Source: Mesorhizobium xinjiangense | GTDB taxonomy: Bacteria > Pseudomonadota > Alphaproteobacteria > Rhizobiales > Rhizobiaceae | Direction: 5' to 3' | Length of the DNA: 64,000 nucleotides | NCBI RefSeq assembly: GCF_009749525.1 | Contig: NZ_WOAC01000019.1 | Span: forward strand, 1 to 64,000 | In this document: positions 27,492 through 37,115 of the stretch, one piece after another | How the letters are laid out: every line of letters begins with the position of its first letter | How positions within the stretch are numbered: the stretch's first letter is position 1 | Made by a program: the position numbers and the translations under genes | The notes under the pieces: model-generated | Database searches by the model: none | Seen by the model: the letters and a program-made list of their open reading frames with translations, nothing else | Told to the model about the DNA's origin: nothing

Positions 27492-28421
27492 TCAAAGCGC
27501 CTTTTCGAGTTCCGGCAGGACGTCGAACAGGTCGGCGACGAGGCCGTAATCGGCGACCTGGAAGATCGGTGCTTCCTCGTCCTTGTTGATGGCCACGATG
27601 ACCTTGGAATCCTTCATGCCGGCCAGGTGCTGGATGGCGCCGGAAATGCCGCAGGCGATATAGAGCTCGGGCGCCACCACCTTGCCGGTCTGGCCGACCT
27701 GCCAGTCGTTGGGCGCGTAGCCGGCATCGACCGCCGCGCGGCTGGCGCCGACCGCCGCGCCGAGCTTGTCGGCGACCGGCAGGATGACCTCCTGGAACTT
27801 CTCCGCCGAGCCGAGCGCTCGGCCGCCGGAAATGATGATCTTGGCCGAGGTCAGCTCCGGCCGGTCGCTTTCCGACAGCTTGTTCTCGACGAAGCTCGAC
27901 AGGCCCGGATCGTCCGCCGCCTTGACGGTCTCGACCGTTGCCTTGCCGCCTTCGCCGGCCGCCTGGAAGGAAGCGGTGCGAACGGTGATCACCTTCTTGG
28001 CGTCGTTCGTTTCCACGGTCTGGATGGCATTGCCGGCATAGATCGGCCGTTTGAAGGTCTTGGCGTCGATCACCTCGATGATGTCGGAGAGCTGCATGAC
28101 GTCGAGCAGGGCTGCGACGCGCGGCATGACGTTCTTGCCCATCGTGGTGGCGGGCGCCACAAACGTGTCGTAGCCGTCGGCCAGCGAGACGATCAGTGCC
28201 GCCGTCGGCTCGGCCAGGCGATGCTCCAGCTCGTCGGCTTCAGCCAGCAGAACCTTGCCGACGCCGGCGAGCTTCGCCGCCGCCTCGGCGGCGGGTTTCG
28301 CGTCCTTGCCGGCAACCAGGATGTCGACGTCGCCGCCGATCTTGGCCGCGGCCGACAGCGCCTTGGCGGTCTGGTCGGAAAGGGAAGCGTTGTCGTGTTC
28401 TGCAACCAGTAGAATGGCCAT
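27492..28421 (-). CDS. etfA: Electron transfer flavoprotein alpha subunit
   Basis: A 309-residue subunit of ETF, which passes electrons from acyl-CoA dehydrogenases to ETF-ubiquinone oxidoreductase. The FAD-binding C-terminal domain is clear: [55 protein letters not shown]. It begins with [14 protein letters not shown]. It follows etfB after 77 bases. Confidence 0.96.
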   Translation of the reverse strand: MAILLVAEHDNASLSDQTAKALSAAAKIGGDVDILVAGKDAKPAAEAAAKLAGVGKVLLAEADELEHRLAEPTAALIVSLADGYDTFVAPATTMGKNVMPRVAALLDVMQLSDIIEVIDAKTFKRPIYAGNAIQTVETNDAKKVITVRTASFQAAGEGGKATVETVKAADDPGLSSFVENKLSESDRPELTSAKIIISGGRALGSAEKFQEVILPVADKLGAAVGASRAAVDAGYAPNDWQVGQTGKVVAPELYIACGISGAIQHLAGMKDSKVIVAINKDEEAPIFQVADYGLVADLFDVLPELEKAL

Positions 28422-28498
28422 GTTTTTCCTCACTTCGTTTGCCGCATCGCGCGCCTGAATTCCGGTCCGGCCGTTGCAGGCCGGCCTCAGCGGAATTG

Positions 28499-29248
28499 CT
28501 AGAGCACGCCGGCTTCGTTCTTCAGCTTGTCGACCAGTTCAGCCACGTCCTTGACCTTGACGCCGGCCTTGCGGCCGCCCGGCTCCTCGGTCTTCAGCAC
28601 TTTCAGCCGCGGCGCGGTGTCGACGCCGAAATCGGCCGGCGCCTTCTCGTCGAGCGGCTTCTTCTTGGCCTTCATGATGTTGGGCAGCGAGGCGTAGCGC
28701 GGCTGGTTCAGGCGCAGGTCGGTGGTGACGATCGCCGGCAGCTTGAGCTCGACCGTCTGCAGACCGCCATCGACCTCACGGGTGACGGTTGCCTTGCCGT
28801 CGGCAAGCTCGACCTTGGAGGCGAAGGTGCCCTGGCTCCAGCCGAGCAGCGCGGCCAGCATCTGGCCGGTCTGATTGGAATCGTCGTCGATCGCCTGCTT
28901 GCCGAGAATGACGAGCTCGGGCTTTTCCTCCTCGACCACGCCCTTGAGGATCTTGGCCACGGCCAGCGGCTCGACCGCATCGTCCGTCTTGATGAGGATG
29001 CCGCGGTCGGCGCCCATGGCGAGCGCGGTGCGGATCGTCTCGGCCGCCTGCGCCGGGCCGATGGACACGGCGACGATCTCGCTCACCGTGCCGGCTTCCT
29101 TCAACCGGATGGCCTCCTCGACGGAGATTTCGTCGAACGGGTTCATCGACATCTTCACATTCGCCAGCTCGACACCCGAGCCGTCCGGCTTGACCCGGAT
29201 CTTGACGTTGAAATCGACGACCCGCTTGACCGGTACGAGGACTTTCAT
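28499..29248 (-). CDS. etfB: Electron transfer flavoprotein beta subunit
   Basis: A 249-residue ETF subunit carrying the structural AMP. Markers: [14 protein letters not shown] start, [44 protein letters not shown], and the recognition-loop region [23 protein letters not shown]. The start at 29248 is the conserved N-terminus. The transcript probably runs etfB-etfA-3-hydroxybutyryl-CoA dehydrogenase. Confidence 0.96.
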   Translation of the reverse strand: MKVLVPVKRVVDFNVKIRVKPDGSGVELANVKMSMNPFDEISVEEAIRLKEAGTVSEIVAVSIGPAQAAETIRTALAMGADRGILIKTDDAVEPLAVAKILKGVVEEEKPELVILGKQAIDDDSNQTGQMLAALLGWSQGTFASKVELADGKATVTREVDGGLQTVELKLPAIVTTDLRLNQPRYASLPNIMKAKKKPLDEKAPADFGVDTAPRLKVLKTEEPGGRKAGVKVKDVAELVDKLKNEAGVL

Positions 29249-29392
29249 GCGCTTCAACCTCTCTAGATGGAACAATTGTGCCGCGTTTAGCATCGGCTGG
29301 GGCGCCGGGGCTAGTCCGAAGCCGACATTGAGGGCCGGAAATTCGGTCGCCGTGCAGTCTTGCGCCAGCCTGCAGGGACCTCCCGAAACGCG

Positions 29393-29462
29393 GCGCGCCA
29401 GATCAATATGCTGGAACATGTACCTTTCGCTCAAACGTCACCGTTTGAGCGGGACATGTTCT
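29393..29462 (+). repeat. Interspersed hairpin repeat, copy B
   Basis: Second full copy of the repeat at 236-304, same orientation. Outer arms GAACATGT (29414-29421) and ACATGTTC (29454-29461); inner arms CGCTCAAACG (29428-29437) and CGTTTGAGCG (29442-29451); loop TCAC. Relative to copy A one outer base pair has changed on both sides (G-C to A-T), so the stem is preserved by compensation. It lies in the 269-base gap between etfB and the rhomboid gene. Confidence 0.78.
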
Positions 29463-29517
29463 AGTGGCGATTGACGTGCACGTCAATAACGCCTTGTGCA
29501 GCGGGAACCGGTCCGCC

Positions 29518-30252
29518 TCAGCGCGAGGCCGGGATGCGCGGGACGGTCATCACGGCCCTGGGTGTAACGACCGCCCGGTCGAACAGCGGCACGCCGCGCC
29601 GGCGGAAAAACAGCACCAGAACAGCACCGGCCAATATCCCGCCGACATGCGTCGACCAGGAAACCTCATCCTCGCCGCCGACGGCCAGCATGACGAGCTG
29701 GAAGGCGATCCATAACGCCAGCGGAATGAAGGCGGGGATGCGCAGCGGGATGCGGCCGAAGGCAAGCACCCAGACCTTCACCCGCGGATGCAGCATCAGA
29801 TAGGCGGCGACGATGCCGGCGACCGCGCCGGACGCGCCGATCAGCGGAATTTCGGAGGACGGTGCGAGCAGGCCGTGAAACCAGGCCCCGGCCGCGGCGC
29901 ACAGCAGATAGAAGATCAGATAGCGGACATGCCCCATGGCATCTTCGACATTGTCGCCGAACACCCAAAGAAACAGCATGTTGCCGCCAAGGTGGAACAG
30001 GTCGGCATGCAGGAAGGAATAGGTGATGTAGGTGAAGTCTTCCGGGAGGAAGACGAGGTTGGGCGGCAGTTCGGCGACGTCGTTGACGACGGCCGGCACG
30101 TAGCCGAGCCCGTAGACCGTGGCCATCACCGTCGCTTCGGAACCGAACGCCGTCAGCGCATAGACCAGCACATTGGCGGCGATCAGGCCGATGGTGACAT
30201 ATTGCAGCTTGATATGCTTCAGCGTGTTCGCGTCGTGCAGCGGAATGAACAT
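29518..30252 (-). CDS. Rhomboid-family intramembrane serine protease
   Basis: A 244-residue membrane protein with six or more helices. The catalytic pair is Ser141 in IGASGAVAG and His202 in STHVGG; the HLGGN motif (His87, Asn91) lines the oxyanion site. It is therefore predicted active. Substrates unknown. The start MFIPLHDANTLKHI at 30252 is typical of the alphaproteobacterial branch. The adenosyltransferase gene ends 19 bases upstream on the same strand, so co-transcription is likely. Confidence 0.92.
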   Translation of the reverse strand: MFIPLHDANTLKHIKLQYVTIGLIAANVLVYALTAFGSEATVMATVYGLGYVPAVVNDVAELPPNLVFLPEDFTYITYSFLHADLFHLGGNMLFLWVFGDNVEDAMGHVRYLIFYLLCAAAGAWFHGLLAPSSEIPLIGASGAVAGIVAAYLMLHPRVKVWVLAFGRIPLRIPAFIPLALWIAFQLVMLAVGGEDEVSWSTHVGGILAGAVLVLFFRRRGVPLFDRAVVTPRAVMTVPRIPASR

Positions 30253-30271
30253 GCCTGAAGCTTTCCCGAAA

Positions 30272-30853
30272 TCAGCGATTCTGACCGGGAACCCATAGCA
30301 CGTCGGCTTTTCCGTTGTCATTGACCACGCGCGCGGCAACGAAGAGCAGGTCGGACACGCGGTTGATGTATTTCAGCGCCTCGGCGCCGACCTGCTCGCC
30401 CGGTCGCGTGGCGAGCTCGCTGATGAGCCGTTCGGCGCGCCGCGCCACGGTGCGCGCCAGATGCAGGGCCGCCGCCGCCGGCGAGCCGCCCGGCAGGACG
30501 AAGGAGCGCAGCGGATCGAGGCTTGCGTTCAGGCTGTCTATGTCGGTCTCGAGGCGCTCGACCTGCGAGACCACCACGCGCAACGGCTCGTATTTCAGCG
30601 TCCGTCCGTCATCGGGCGTGGCGAGATCGGCACCGAGATCGAACAGATCGTTCTGGATCCGGGCCAGGATCGCGTCGAGGCCGGGATGGTCGCGTCCCGT
30701 GTGCAGCCTCGCCATGCCGATGCAGGCATTGGCCTCGTCGACCGTGCCGAAGGCGGCAACGCGCAGATCGGACTTCGCCACGCGCGCGCCGGTGCCGAGC
30801 CCGGTCGTGCCGTCGTCGCCGGTGCGCGTGTAGATCTTGTTGAGCTTGACCAT
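30272..30853 (-). CDS. Cob(I)alamin adenosyltransferase, PduO type
   Basis: A 193-residue enzyme that attaches the adenosyl group of ATP to cob(I)alamin. The N-terminal KIYTRTGDDGTTGLG is the ATP-binding signature of PduO-type transferases, and the C-terminal INRVSDLLFVAAR with conserved Arg/Asp is also present. It complements cobS/cobT in the same window. The twin-transmembrane gene precedes it by 26 bases and a rhomboid gene follows. Confidence 0.94.
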   Translation of the reverse strand: MVKLNKIYTRTGDDGTTGLGTGARVAKSDLRVAAFGTVDEANACIGMARLHTGRDHPGLDAILARIQNDLFDLGADLATPDDGRTLKYEPLRVVVSQVERLETDIDSLNASLDPLRSFVLPGGSPAAAALHLARTVARRAERLISELATRPGEQVGAEALKYINRVSDLLFVAARVVNDNGKADVLWVPGQNR

Positions 30854-30879
30854 GGACTTGCCCTCCTCCCGATCCGCGA

Positions 30880-31083
30880 TCAGCCGGGCGTGCCGCCACG
30901 GCTGAAGTAGAGCGCCAGCAGGATGAATATCAGGGCGATGAACTGGAGAACCACCCGCGCCTGCATCAGCTTGTTGGACGTGCTGCCTGAGCCGCCGCGC
31001 ATCAGGTTCACCAGTCCGCGTCCGAGAACGAACACCACGGCGGCCATGAATATGATGGCGATGAAATTGAAGATGGTGGACAT
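30880..31083 (-). CDS. Twin transmembrane protein
   Basis: A 67-residue protein with two hydrophobic helices (about 4-26 and 42-61) joined by a short basic/glycine loop (RGGSGSTSNKLMQARV). The N-K-L-M-Q-x-R-V-x-x-Q pattern resembles the HIG1-like twin-helix family common next to cobalamin adenosyltransferase in Rhizobiales. Function unknown; a respiratory-complex role is known for HIG1 relatives only. Confidence 0.8.
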   Translation of the reverse strand: MSTIFNFIAIIFMAAVVFVLGRGLVNLMRGGSGSTSNKLMQARVVLQFIALIFILLALYFSRGGTPG

Positions 31084-31137
31084 GGGGTCTCCGAGGATGG
31101 GCAGGGGCCGGTCGGCGCCATCGGCCCGGTTTGGGCA

Positions 31138-31974
31138 TTACGCCTGGCTGGCCAGGATGCGGTAGAGCCAGGAGGCCGGCAGCAGCCGTTTCAAAAGCAC
31201 GCCCGTGCGGGCCGGCGTTGTCACCACATAGTGGGGCCGCGGGCGCGGCGAGTCCAGCGCGTGGCGCAGTTCGCTCCACACTGCGTCGGGCTTGAGCTTG
31301 AAGCGCGATTTCGTGCCGCCGGCACGCAGGCGCTCGAGCTGGCGTTGATAGGCCTCGCGATGCGGCGAGTTGTCGACGTCGATATATTTCTCGAACCATT
31401 GAAGCCCGTTGGCCGCCATCTTCGATTCGATGGGGCCGGGCTCGATCAGGCTGACATGGGTGCCTGTTCCCTCCAGCTCGGCGCGCAGGCACAGCATCAG
31501 CCCTTCCAGCGCATGTTTGGACGCCGCATAGGCGCCGCGCCACTTGACCGGGACGAGGCCGAGGATCGACGAGCAGTGGACGATGCGGCCGTGGCCCTGG
31601 CGGCGCATGACCGGCACGATGCGCCGCGTCAGGTCGTGCCAGCCGAAGAAATTGACCTCGAACTGGTCGCGCAGCGCCTGCATTGGCAGATCCTCGACCG
31701 CGCCGGCCTGGGCATGGGCGCCGTTGTTGAACAGAGCGTCGAGCGTGCCGCCGGTGCGCTCGAGCATCGTCTCGACGAGCGCCGCGATGGAGGCCGCATC
31801 GCAATAATCGAGATAGAACGCCTCGATGCCGTCGGCTTCGAGGCGCGCCAGGTCTTCCGGCTTGCGGGCCGTGGCGAAGACGCGCCAGCCGTTCGCTTTC
31901 AAGGCCCGGGTGCAATAGGCGCCGATGCCCGACGAGGCGCCGGTGACGATGATCGTTCTGTTGTGCTTGTCCAC
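31138..31974 (-). CDS. SDR-family oxidoreductase
   Basis: A 278-residue classical short-chain dehydrogenase: cofactor motif TGASSGIG at residues 12-19, NNGAHAQAG (NNAG variant) near 83, catalytic Ser in HCSSILG and Tyr/Lys in YAASKHALEG, then EPGPIESKM. Substrate unknown. It is divergent from the BrkB-like gene. Ribosome-binding site is weak. Confidence 0.88.
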   Translation of the reverse strand: MDKHNRTIIVTGASSGIGAYCTRALKANGWRVFATARKPEDLARLEADGIEAFYLDYCDAASIAALVETMLERTGGTLDALFNNGAHAQAGAVEDLPMQALRDQFEVNFFGWHDLTRRIVPVMRRQGHGRIVHCSSILGLVPVKWRGAYAASKHALEGLMLCLRAELEGTGTHVSLIEPGPIESKMAANGLQWFEKYIDVDNSPHREAYQRQLERLRAGGTKSRFKLKPDAVWSELRHALDSPRPRPHYVVTTPARTGVLLKRLLPASWLYRILASQA

Positions 31975-32037
31975 GCGTTCCTGTCGCCCGGTTGCTATTG
32001 GCCCCTGTCCCGTTCACATATTCGGATCGGGTAAACA

Positions 32038-32907
32038 ATGGGAGGAAAGGCCGCATTGCGCAGTTATGTCGCTGTCAAACGCGTGCTCGGCGATGCGCTG
32101 GGCCATTTCAACGTCGACGACGGCTGGGCGATGGCCAGCCATCTCGCACTGTCGGCGCTGATGGCCCTGTTTCCCTTCCTCATCTTCGCCACGACGCTTG
32201 CCAGCTATCTCGGCGCCCAGGCCTTCGCCGACACGGCCGTGCATCTCGTCTTCGACACCTGGCCGGAACAGATCGCCGAGCCGATCGCGCGCGAGGTGGT
32301 CAATGTGCTGACCGTGCAGCGCGGCGATGTCCTGACCTTCGGCGTCGTCCTGGCCGCCATTTTCGCCTCCAACGGCATCGAGGCGCTGCGCGTGTCGCTC
32401 AACCGTGCCTACCGCGTCATCGAGGACAGGTCGATCCTTTTCCGGCGGCTGCAAAGCCTGGCCTTCGTGCTGATCGCAACGGCGGGGTTCCTGGCCATGA
32501 GCCTGCTCTTGGTGCTCGCGCCGCTGGCCGCCGGTATCGCCCGGCAGCATTTCGAATGGATCGATCCCGACGCCGGCAGCAGCTCGCTGTGGCGCTATGC
32601 CGTCGCGTCAATGGTCATCGTGGTCGGCCTGGTGGCGGTGCATTTCTGGCTGCCGGCGGGAAAGAGACGGTTTGTCGACGTGCTGCCGGGCATTCTGTTC
32701 ACGCTTGTCGCCTGGGTGGCCGGGGCGGCACTGTTTGCCTCCTATCTCGCCCAGTTCTCCACCTATGTGACGACCTATGCGGGGCTCGCCTCGATCATGA
32801 TCGCGCTGGTCTTCCTCTACATCATTTCGGTCATCTTCATCATGGGCGGCGAACTCAACGCGGCCATCCGGCGCTACCGCGACGCGCGGGCGCGCGTCGG
32901 GCGCTGA
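32038..32907 (+). CDS. YihY/BrkB family membrane protein
   Basis: A 289-residue integral membrane protein with about six helices. YihY/BrkB signatures: DDGWAMASHLALSALMALFPFLIF near residue 23, GIEALRVSLNRAYRVIEDRS, WLPAGKRRFVDVLPGILFT, and IFIMGGELNAAIRRYRDAR at the C-terminus. The molecular role is not settled. Its last 34 bases overlap the convergent EamA gene. Confidence 0.87.
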   Translation: MGGKAALRSYVAVKRVLGDALGHFNVDDGWAMASHLALSALMALFPFLIFATTLASYLGAQAFADTAVHLVFDTWPEQIAEPIAREVVNVLTVQRGDVLTFGVVLAAIFASNGIEALRVSLNRAYRVIEDRSILFRRLQSLAFVLIATAGFLAMSLLLVLAPLAAGIARQHFEWIDPDAGSSSLWRYAVASMVIVVGLVAVHFWLPAGKRRFVDVLPGILFTLVAWVAGAALFASYLAQFSTYVTTYAGLASIMIALVFLYIISVIFIMGGELNAAIRRYRDARARVGR

Positions 32908-33764
32908 CGGGTCGCCAGGGCGACGCCGAGTGTGGCGGCCGCCATGCCGGCGATCTGGATCGGGCCGAGCCGTTCGCCGAACAGCAGCCAGGCCATGACC
33001 GCCGTCGTGCCGGGCACGAGATAGAAGAGGGAGGCGACCCTTGAGACCTCGCCCTCACGGATGAGGTACATGAGCAGGAAGACGGCGCCGAGCGAAAGCA
33101 CCACCACCAGCCAGACAAGGGCGAAGACGAGTTCGCCGGTCAAGGTGTACTGTCGCGTCTCGAAGGCGAGGGAGCCGAGCGCCATCAGCACCGCCGCGCC
33201 CAGATATTGATAGAGAGTCCCGTGGACCAGGCCGATCCCGGAAACGAAGCGCTTTTGCCAGATTGTGCCGGCGCTCATGGCGAGCACGGCGACAAGGCCG
33301 GCGGCCAGTGTCGCGGCCGTGACGCCGCTGCCGATCGTGCCCAGCGCAGGCGACAATACGGCCGCCACGCCCGCAAGGCCGACGGCCAGCCCCGCCCATT
33401 GGCGTGCGGAGACCTGTTCGCCGAGCGCCGCGCCGGCCATGAGCGCGGTGATCATCGGCTGCAGCCCGACTATCAGTGCCGAAAAGCCCGCCGGCAGCCC
33501 GTTGTCGATGGCCCAGAAGACCCCGCCGAGATAGACCCCGTGCATCAGCATGCCGGCAATCGCGGCATGGAGCGCGGCACGGACATTGACGGGATCGCGC
33601 CGGACGAACCGGACGATGACGGCAAGCAGCAGGAAGGCCAGGGCGAAGCGCACGGCCAGGAAGCTGAACGGCTCCGACCACGGCATGGCATAGCGCGCAC
33701 CGATGAAGCCGGTGGCCCACAGCAGGACAAAGACGGCTGGAACCGCGCGCGTGAGGGAAGACAT
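32874..33764 (-). CDS. EamA/DMT-family transporter
   Basis: A 296-residue protein with ten predicted helices in two EamA repeats. Typical text: LLWATGFIGARYAMPW at the N-terminus, GVYLGGVFWAIDNGLPAG, LVPGTTAVMAWLLFGERL near the end. Substrate unknown; members export metabolites or amino acids. Not closely similar to the YddG-like gene at 10140. Confidence 0.85.
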   Translation of the reverse strand: MSSLTRAVPAVFVLLWATGFIGARYAMPWSEPFSFLAVRFALAFLLLAVIVRFVRRDPVNVRAALHAAIAGMLMHGVYLGGVFWAIDNGLPAGFSALIVGLQPMITALMAGAALGEQVSARQWAGLAVGLAGVAAVLSPALGTIGSGVTAATLAAGLVAVLAMSAGTIWQKRFVSGIGLVHGTLYQYLGAAVLMALGSLAFETRQYTLTGELVFALVWLVVVLSLGAVFLLMYLIREGEVSRVASLFYLVPGTTAVMAWLLFGERLGPIQIAGMAAATLGVALATRQRPTRARASR

Positions 33765-33895
33765 GGTTTAGAAATCCTGAATCTGGCAGCGAGCATATGA
33801 CGGAACGCCATAAGCAGGGGGAAAGACGTTTTCGATAGGGTCCACAACGAGATTTTGTGCCGTCCAACGGCAACCATCAGGAGGCAGCCCGCGAC

Positions 33896-34183
33896 ATGAT
33901 CGCAAATCTGGGAGTGTTCTGGCTCATCATGGCCATGGGGACCGTGGCCATCCTGTCGTTCATCCTGTCGCTCGCGCTTGACGCCATCATCGGACAGGAT
34001 GGCGTCGGCGGCGTGGGCGGCATGATCCTCATGACGGGCGGCTTTTTTGGCGGGCTCTATGGCCTCAACCATTTCGGCATGCGTTTTCGCGATATCCAGG
34101 ACGGTGCGGTGGCGGGCATGGCGTGTGCCCTTGCGGCGTTCGCCGTCATCCTTCTCGGCAAGGCGGTGGTGCGGCGGATTTGA
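33896..34183 (+). CDS. Small membrane protein of unknown function
   Basis: A 95-residue protein with three hydrophobic stretches (about 5-27, 40-60, 73-92) and a glycine-rich GQDGVGGVGGMILMTGGFFGG region. ATG at 33896 has GGAGG nine bases upstream, which decides the start over the in-frame start at 33857. I do not recognise the family. It lies between divergent/convergent neighbours and is probably monocistronic. Confidence 0.7.
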   Translation: MIANLGVFWLIMAMGTVAILSFILSLALDAIIGQDGVGGVGGMILMTGGFFGGLYGLNHFGMRFRDIQDGAVAGMACALAAFAVILLGKAVVRRI

Positions 34184-34208
34184 CGCTGTGCCTTGAATCT
34201 GCATGCCG

Positions 34209-34231
34209 CCTCCCCCGCTTCGCAGGGGAGG
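34209..34231. repeat. GC hairpin between convergent genes
   Basis: CCTCCCC (34209-34215) pairs with GGGGAGG (34225-34231). No T-run follows on either strand. It may be a small intergenic palindrome that helps end the two converging transcripts. Confidence 0.45.
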
Positions 34232-34276
34232 AACCGGCGTTGCCGCAGAAGGGGAGGGGCAAATGCGAACGCGAAC

Positions 34277-35158
34277 CTAACCCAGCCCCACCATGCGGCG
34301 GATGTCGCGCGGCGTCATGCCGGCCGCGCGCAGGGCGGCGAGGGCGGTGTCGCCGGCGCTCTTGGATAGCTTGCGCCCGTCCGGCCCGACGATCAGATCG
34401 TGATGGGTATAGACCGGCGCGGGCAGGCCGATGAGTTCCTGCAGCAGGCGCTGGACCGAGGTGGCGTGAAACAGGTCGCGGCCGCGCACGACATGGGTGA
34501 CGCCCTGGATGGCATCGTCCACCGTGACGCAAAGCGCGTAGCTCGCCGGCGTGTCCTTGCGCGCCAGCACGATGTCGCCCCATCGTGCCGGGTCGGCCTC
34601 GATGCACCCGGTCTCGCCGTCCGGTCCGCTGCCCAGTTCCTGCCAATCGAGGGCGCGGCCGGAAACGGCCGCCAGCGCGGCCTGCATGTCGAGCCGCCAG
34701 GAAAAGGGCTCGCCGGCCTCCATGCGCGCCTTGCGCTGCAAGGCCGGCAGATTGCGGTCGATGTCGGGATAGAGCGGCGCGCCGTCGGGGTCGCGCGGCC
34801 AGGGCATGCCGGCCGATTCGCTCTCGGCGACATGGGCGCGCATCTCGCTGCGGCTCATGAAGGCGGGGTAGATGATGTCTTCCGCAATCAGACGCTCCAA
34901 TGCGGCGCGGTAGTCGTCGAAATGATCGGATTGCCGGCGCACCGGCTCTTCCCAGGCGAGCCCGAGCCAGGCGAGGTCCTCCATGAGGCCGCGCTCGAAT
35001 TCGGGCAGGCAGCGCGCCGTGTCGATATCCTCGATGCGCAGCAGCATGCGGCCATCGACGGCTTCCGCCAAATCCTGATTGACGAGCGCCGAATAGGCGT
35101 GCCCCAGATGCAGCCGGCCGTTCGGGCTGGGCGCGAATCGGAATATGGGACGTGTCAT
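34277..35158 (-). CDS. gluQ: Glutamyl-Q tRNA(Asp) synthetase
   Basis: A 293-residue class I synthetase paralogue that loads Glu onto queuosine of tRNA-Asp. HIGH-type motif is PNGRLHLGHAYSAL (residues about 10-23); KMSKS-type motif is GRKLSKSAGD. The anticodon-binding half of GluRS is missing, as expected for GluQRS. Together with the YhhQ transporter at 8064 it hints at queuosine metabolism in this organism. Confidence 0.93.
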   Translation of the reverse strand: MTRPIFRFAPSPNGRLHLGHAYSALVNQDLAEAVDGRMLLRIEDIDTARCLPEFERGLMEDLAWLGLAWEEPVRRQSDHFDDYRAALERLIAEDIIYPAFMSRSEMRAHVAESESAGMPWPRDPDGAPLYPDIDRNLPALQRKARMEAGEPFSWRLDMQAALAAVSGRALDWQELGSGPDGETGCIEADPARWGDIVLARKDTPASYALCVTVDDAIQGVTHVVRGRDLFHATSVQRLLQELIGLPAPVYTHHDLIVGPDGRKLSKSAGDTALAALRAAGMTPRDIRRMVGLG

Positions 35159-35230
35159 GAATGTGCGCTGCCGCTGGTTGAAGAACTCATGGTCCGATTG
35201 CTACTTTGCGCCGCTCACGAGGAAAAGCCC

Positions 35231-35875
35231 ATGCAGCGCATAGAGACGATCGCGGATGTCATTGCCGGCCTCGATGCGCTGTGCGCAGACGATCCGCGGC
35301 TTGTGCCCGTGCGCGCGGCCGCCGGCGATGTGCCGCTGAGGCGCACCGAGCCCGGATTTGCCAGCCTGGTTTCCATTATCGTCTCGCAACAGGTCTCGCG
35401 GGCCAGCGCCGACGCCATCCTGGCGCGGCTGGTGAAACTGGCCGATCCGCTGACGCCCGAGACGATTCACGCGGCCGACGACGCGCTTTTTCGGCTGGCC
35501 GGGCTGTCGCGTCCCAAGCAGCGCACCCTGCGTGCGCTGGCCGCAGCGATCACGGAGGAGGGACTGGATCTCGAGGCCCTGTGCCATCGCGACGCGACGG
35601 AAGCCATGATCGCCCTGACGGCCGTTCACGGCATCGGCCGCTGGACGGCGGAGATCTATCTGATGTTTGCCGCCGGCCATCCGGACATCTTTCCCGCGCG
35701 CGACATCGCGCTACAGGCTGCCGTCGCCCATGCGTTCAGCTTGGCTGGCCGTCCGGACGAGGACCAGCTCATCGAAATCGCCGAATCATGGGCGCCGAAT
35801 CGCGGTGTCGCGGCACGGCTGTTCTGGGCCTATTATCGCGAAATGAAGGGTCGTGAAGCAGCGCCGGCCGCCTGA
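35231..35875 (+). CDS. DNA-3-methyladenine glycosylase II family (AlkA-like)
   Basis: A 214-residue HhH-GPD base-excision glycosylase: SLVSIIVSQQVSRASADAI, helix-hairpin-helix AVHGIGRWTAEIYLMF, and catalytic Asp158 in FPARDIAL. It removes alkylated purines. ATG at 35231 has GAGGAAA upstream; an ATG at 35189 would add a short leader. It is divergent from gluQ. Confidence 0.9.
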   Translation: MQRIETIADVIAGLDALCADDPRLVPVRAAAGDVPLRRTEPGFASLVSIIVSQQVSRASADAILARLVKLADPLTPETIHAADDALFRLAGLSRPKQRTLRALAAAITEEGLDLEALCHRDATEAMIALTAVHGIGRWTAEIYLMFAAGHPDIFPARDIALQAAVAHAFSLAGRPDEDQLIEIAESWAPNRGVAARLFWAYYREMKGREAAPAA

Positions 35876-36010
35876 TCTGGTGCGAAAAGCGCACAATTCT
35901 TCGCGAGAGACGGTGTTTGGCCATCATTTGCACCCTATTGGCAGCTTCACATTCCTGACATCTGTCGCTTACACTATCCGCGCCGTTCGGATCTCTCGCA
36001 AAAGGAGTCG

Positions 36011-36574
36011 ATGGAAGTGACGCTCGCCGTCTCGCCGGATAGTCTGCCAGCCTTGGTGCTGAACGCCGATTACAGGCCGCTCAGCTACTATCCGTTGTCG
36101 CTCTGGTCCTGGCAGGACGCCATCAAGGCGGTGTTTCTGGAGCGGGTCAACATCGTCGCCGAGTACGAGCACGCCGTCTCCTCGCCCTCCTTTTCCATGC
36201 GCGTTCCCAGCGTCGTTTGCCTGAAGGCCTATGTGAAACCGTCGCGTCACCCGGCGTTCACGCGCTTCAACGTCTTCCTGCGCGACCGGTTCCAGTGCCA
36301 GTATTGCGGCACGCATGAAGACCTGACCTTCGACCACGTGGTTCCGCGCCGCTGCGGCGGCGCCACGACCTGGGAGAATGTCGTGGCGGCCTGCTCGCCG
36401 TGCAATCTGAAGAAGGGCGGCATGATGCCGGCCAAGGCCAGGATGTGGCCGCATCAAAAGCCCTACCAGCCGAGCGTGCACGACCTGCACAACAATGGCC
36501 GCCTGTTCCCGCCGAACTATCTGCACGATAGCTGGATGGACTTTCTCTATTGGGACGTCGAGCTGGAGCCGTAA
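36011..36574 (+). CDS. HNH endonuclease
   Basis: A 187-residue protein with an HNH nuclease core at about residues 96-137: zinc pair CQYC, then TFDHVVPRRCGGATTWENVVAACSPCNLKKGG (His of DHV, Asn, second Cys pair CSPC). The N-terminal part (LVLNADYRPLSYYPLSLWSWQDAI) is typical of the widespread stand-alone HNH family of alphaproteobacteria. DNA target and role are unknown; it is a chromosomal housekeeping-type copy, not linked to a mobile element here. Confidence 0.9.
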   Translation: MEVTLAVSPDSLPALVLNADYRPLSYYPLSLWSWQDAIKAVFLERVNIVAEYEHAVSSPSFSMRVPSVVCLKAYVKPSRHPAFTRFNVFLRDRFQCQYCGTHEDLTFDHVVPRRCGGATTWENVVAACSPCNLKKGGMMPAKARMWPHQKPYQPSVHDLHNNGRLFPPNYLHDSWMDFLYWDVELEP

Positions 36575-36587
36575 GGCCAAGCAATCC

Positions 36588-37112
36588 TTATCGCTTCGCG
36601 GGGGCGAAGGCGGCGCGATAGGCGATCGCGGCCAGGATCAGGCTCGCCACCACATTCCAGCCGGCAAAGGACAGGCCGAGGAAGCGCCCGGCCGCCTCGT
36701 CGCAGGCCGGCGGGATGACCGTGTTGAGCGAATCGAGCACGCCGCCGGCCCCGCCGCCTTGCGGCGCGGCGACGACACCGCAATCGGTCGGGCCCGGCCA
36801 CCAGCCCCATTCGACGCCCGAATGATAGGCGCCGAGATAAAGCCCCCAGGTCATCAAAAGGCCGCCGGCAAGAAGCAGGCCGCGCGTCACGACGCCGGGC
36901 AGGCGCAGACTAGAGGAGAAGAAGGCCAAGGCCATCAGCGGCACGCCGATATAATAGGGCAGGCGCTGTTCGAGGCACAGCTTGCAGGGAATGTAGCCGC
37001 CAATGTGCTGAAAGCCGAGCGCGATGCCGACCGTCGCCGCCATGCCGAGCGCCAGAATGCCTGCGCCGATCGTCTGGATGGGTCCGGTGGCTTTGGCAAG
37101 CGTCATTGGCAT
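36588..37112 (-). CDS. Disulfide bond formation protein DsbB family
   Basis: A 174-residue four-helix membrane protein. Redox pair one is CKLC (Cys43, Cys46); pair two is Cys111 (TDCGV) and Cys137 (PACDEA). This is the DsbB layout that reoxidises DsbA with quinone. Gene order with the YqaA protein 3 bases upstream suggests an operon. Either of the two first Met codons may be used. Confidence 0.88.
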   Translation of the reverse strand: MPMTLAKATGPIQTIGAGILALGMAATVGIALGFQHIGGYIPCKLCLEQRLPYYIGVPLMALAFFSSSLRLPGVVTRGLLLAGGLLMTWGLYLGAYHSGVEWGWWPGPTDCGVVAAPQGGGAGGVLDSLNTVIPPACDEAAGRFLGLSFAGWNVVASLILAAIAYRAAFAPAKR

Positions 37113-37115
37113 TCC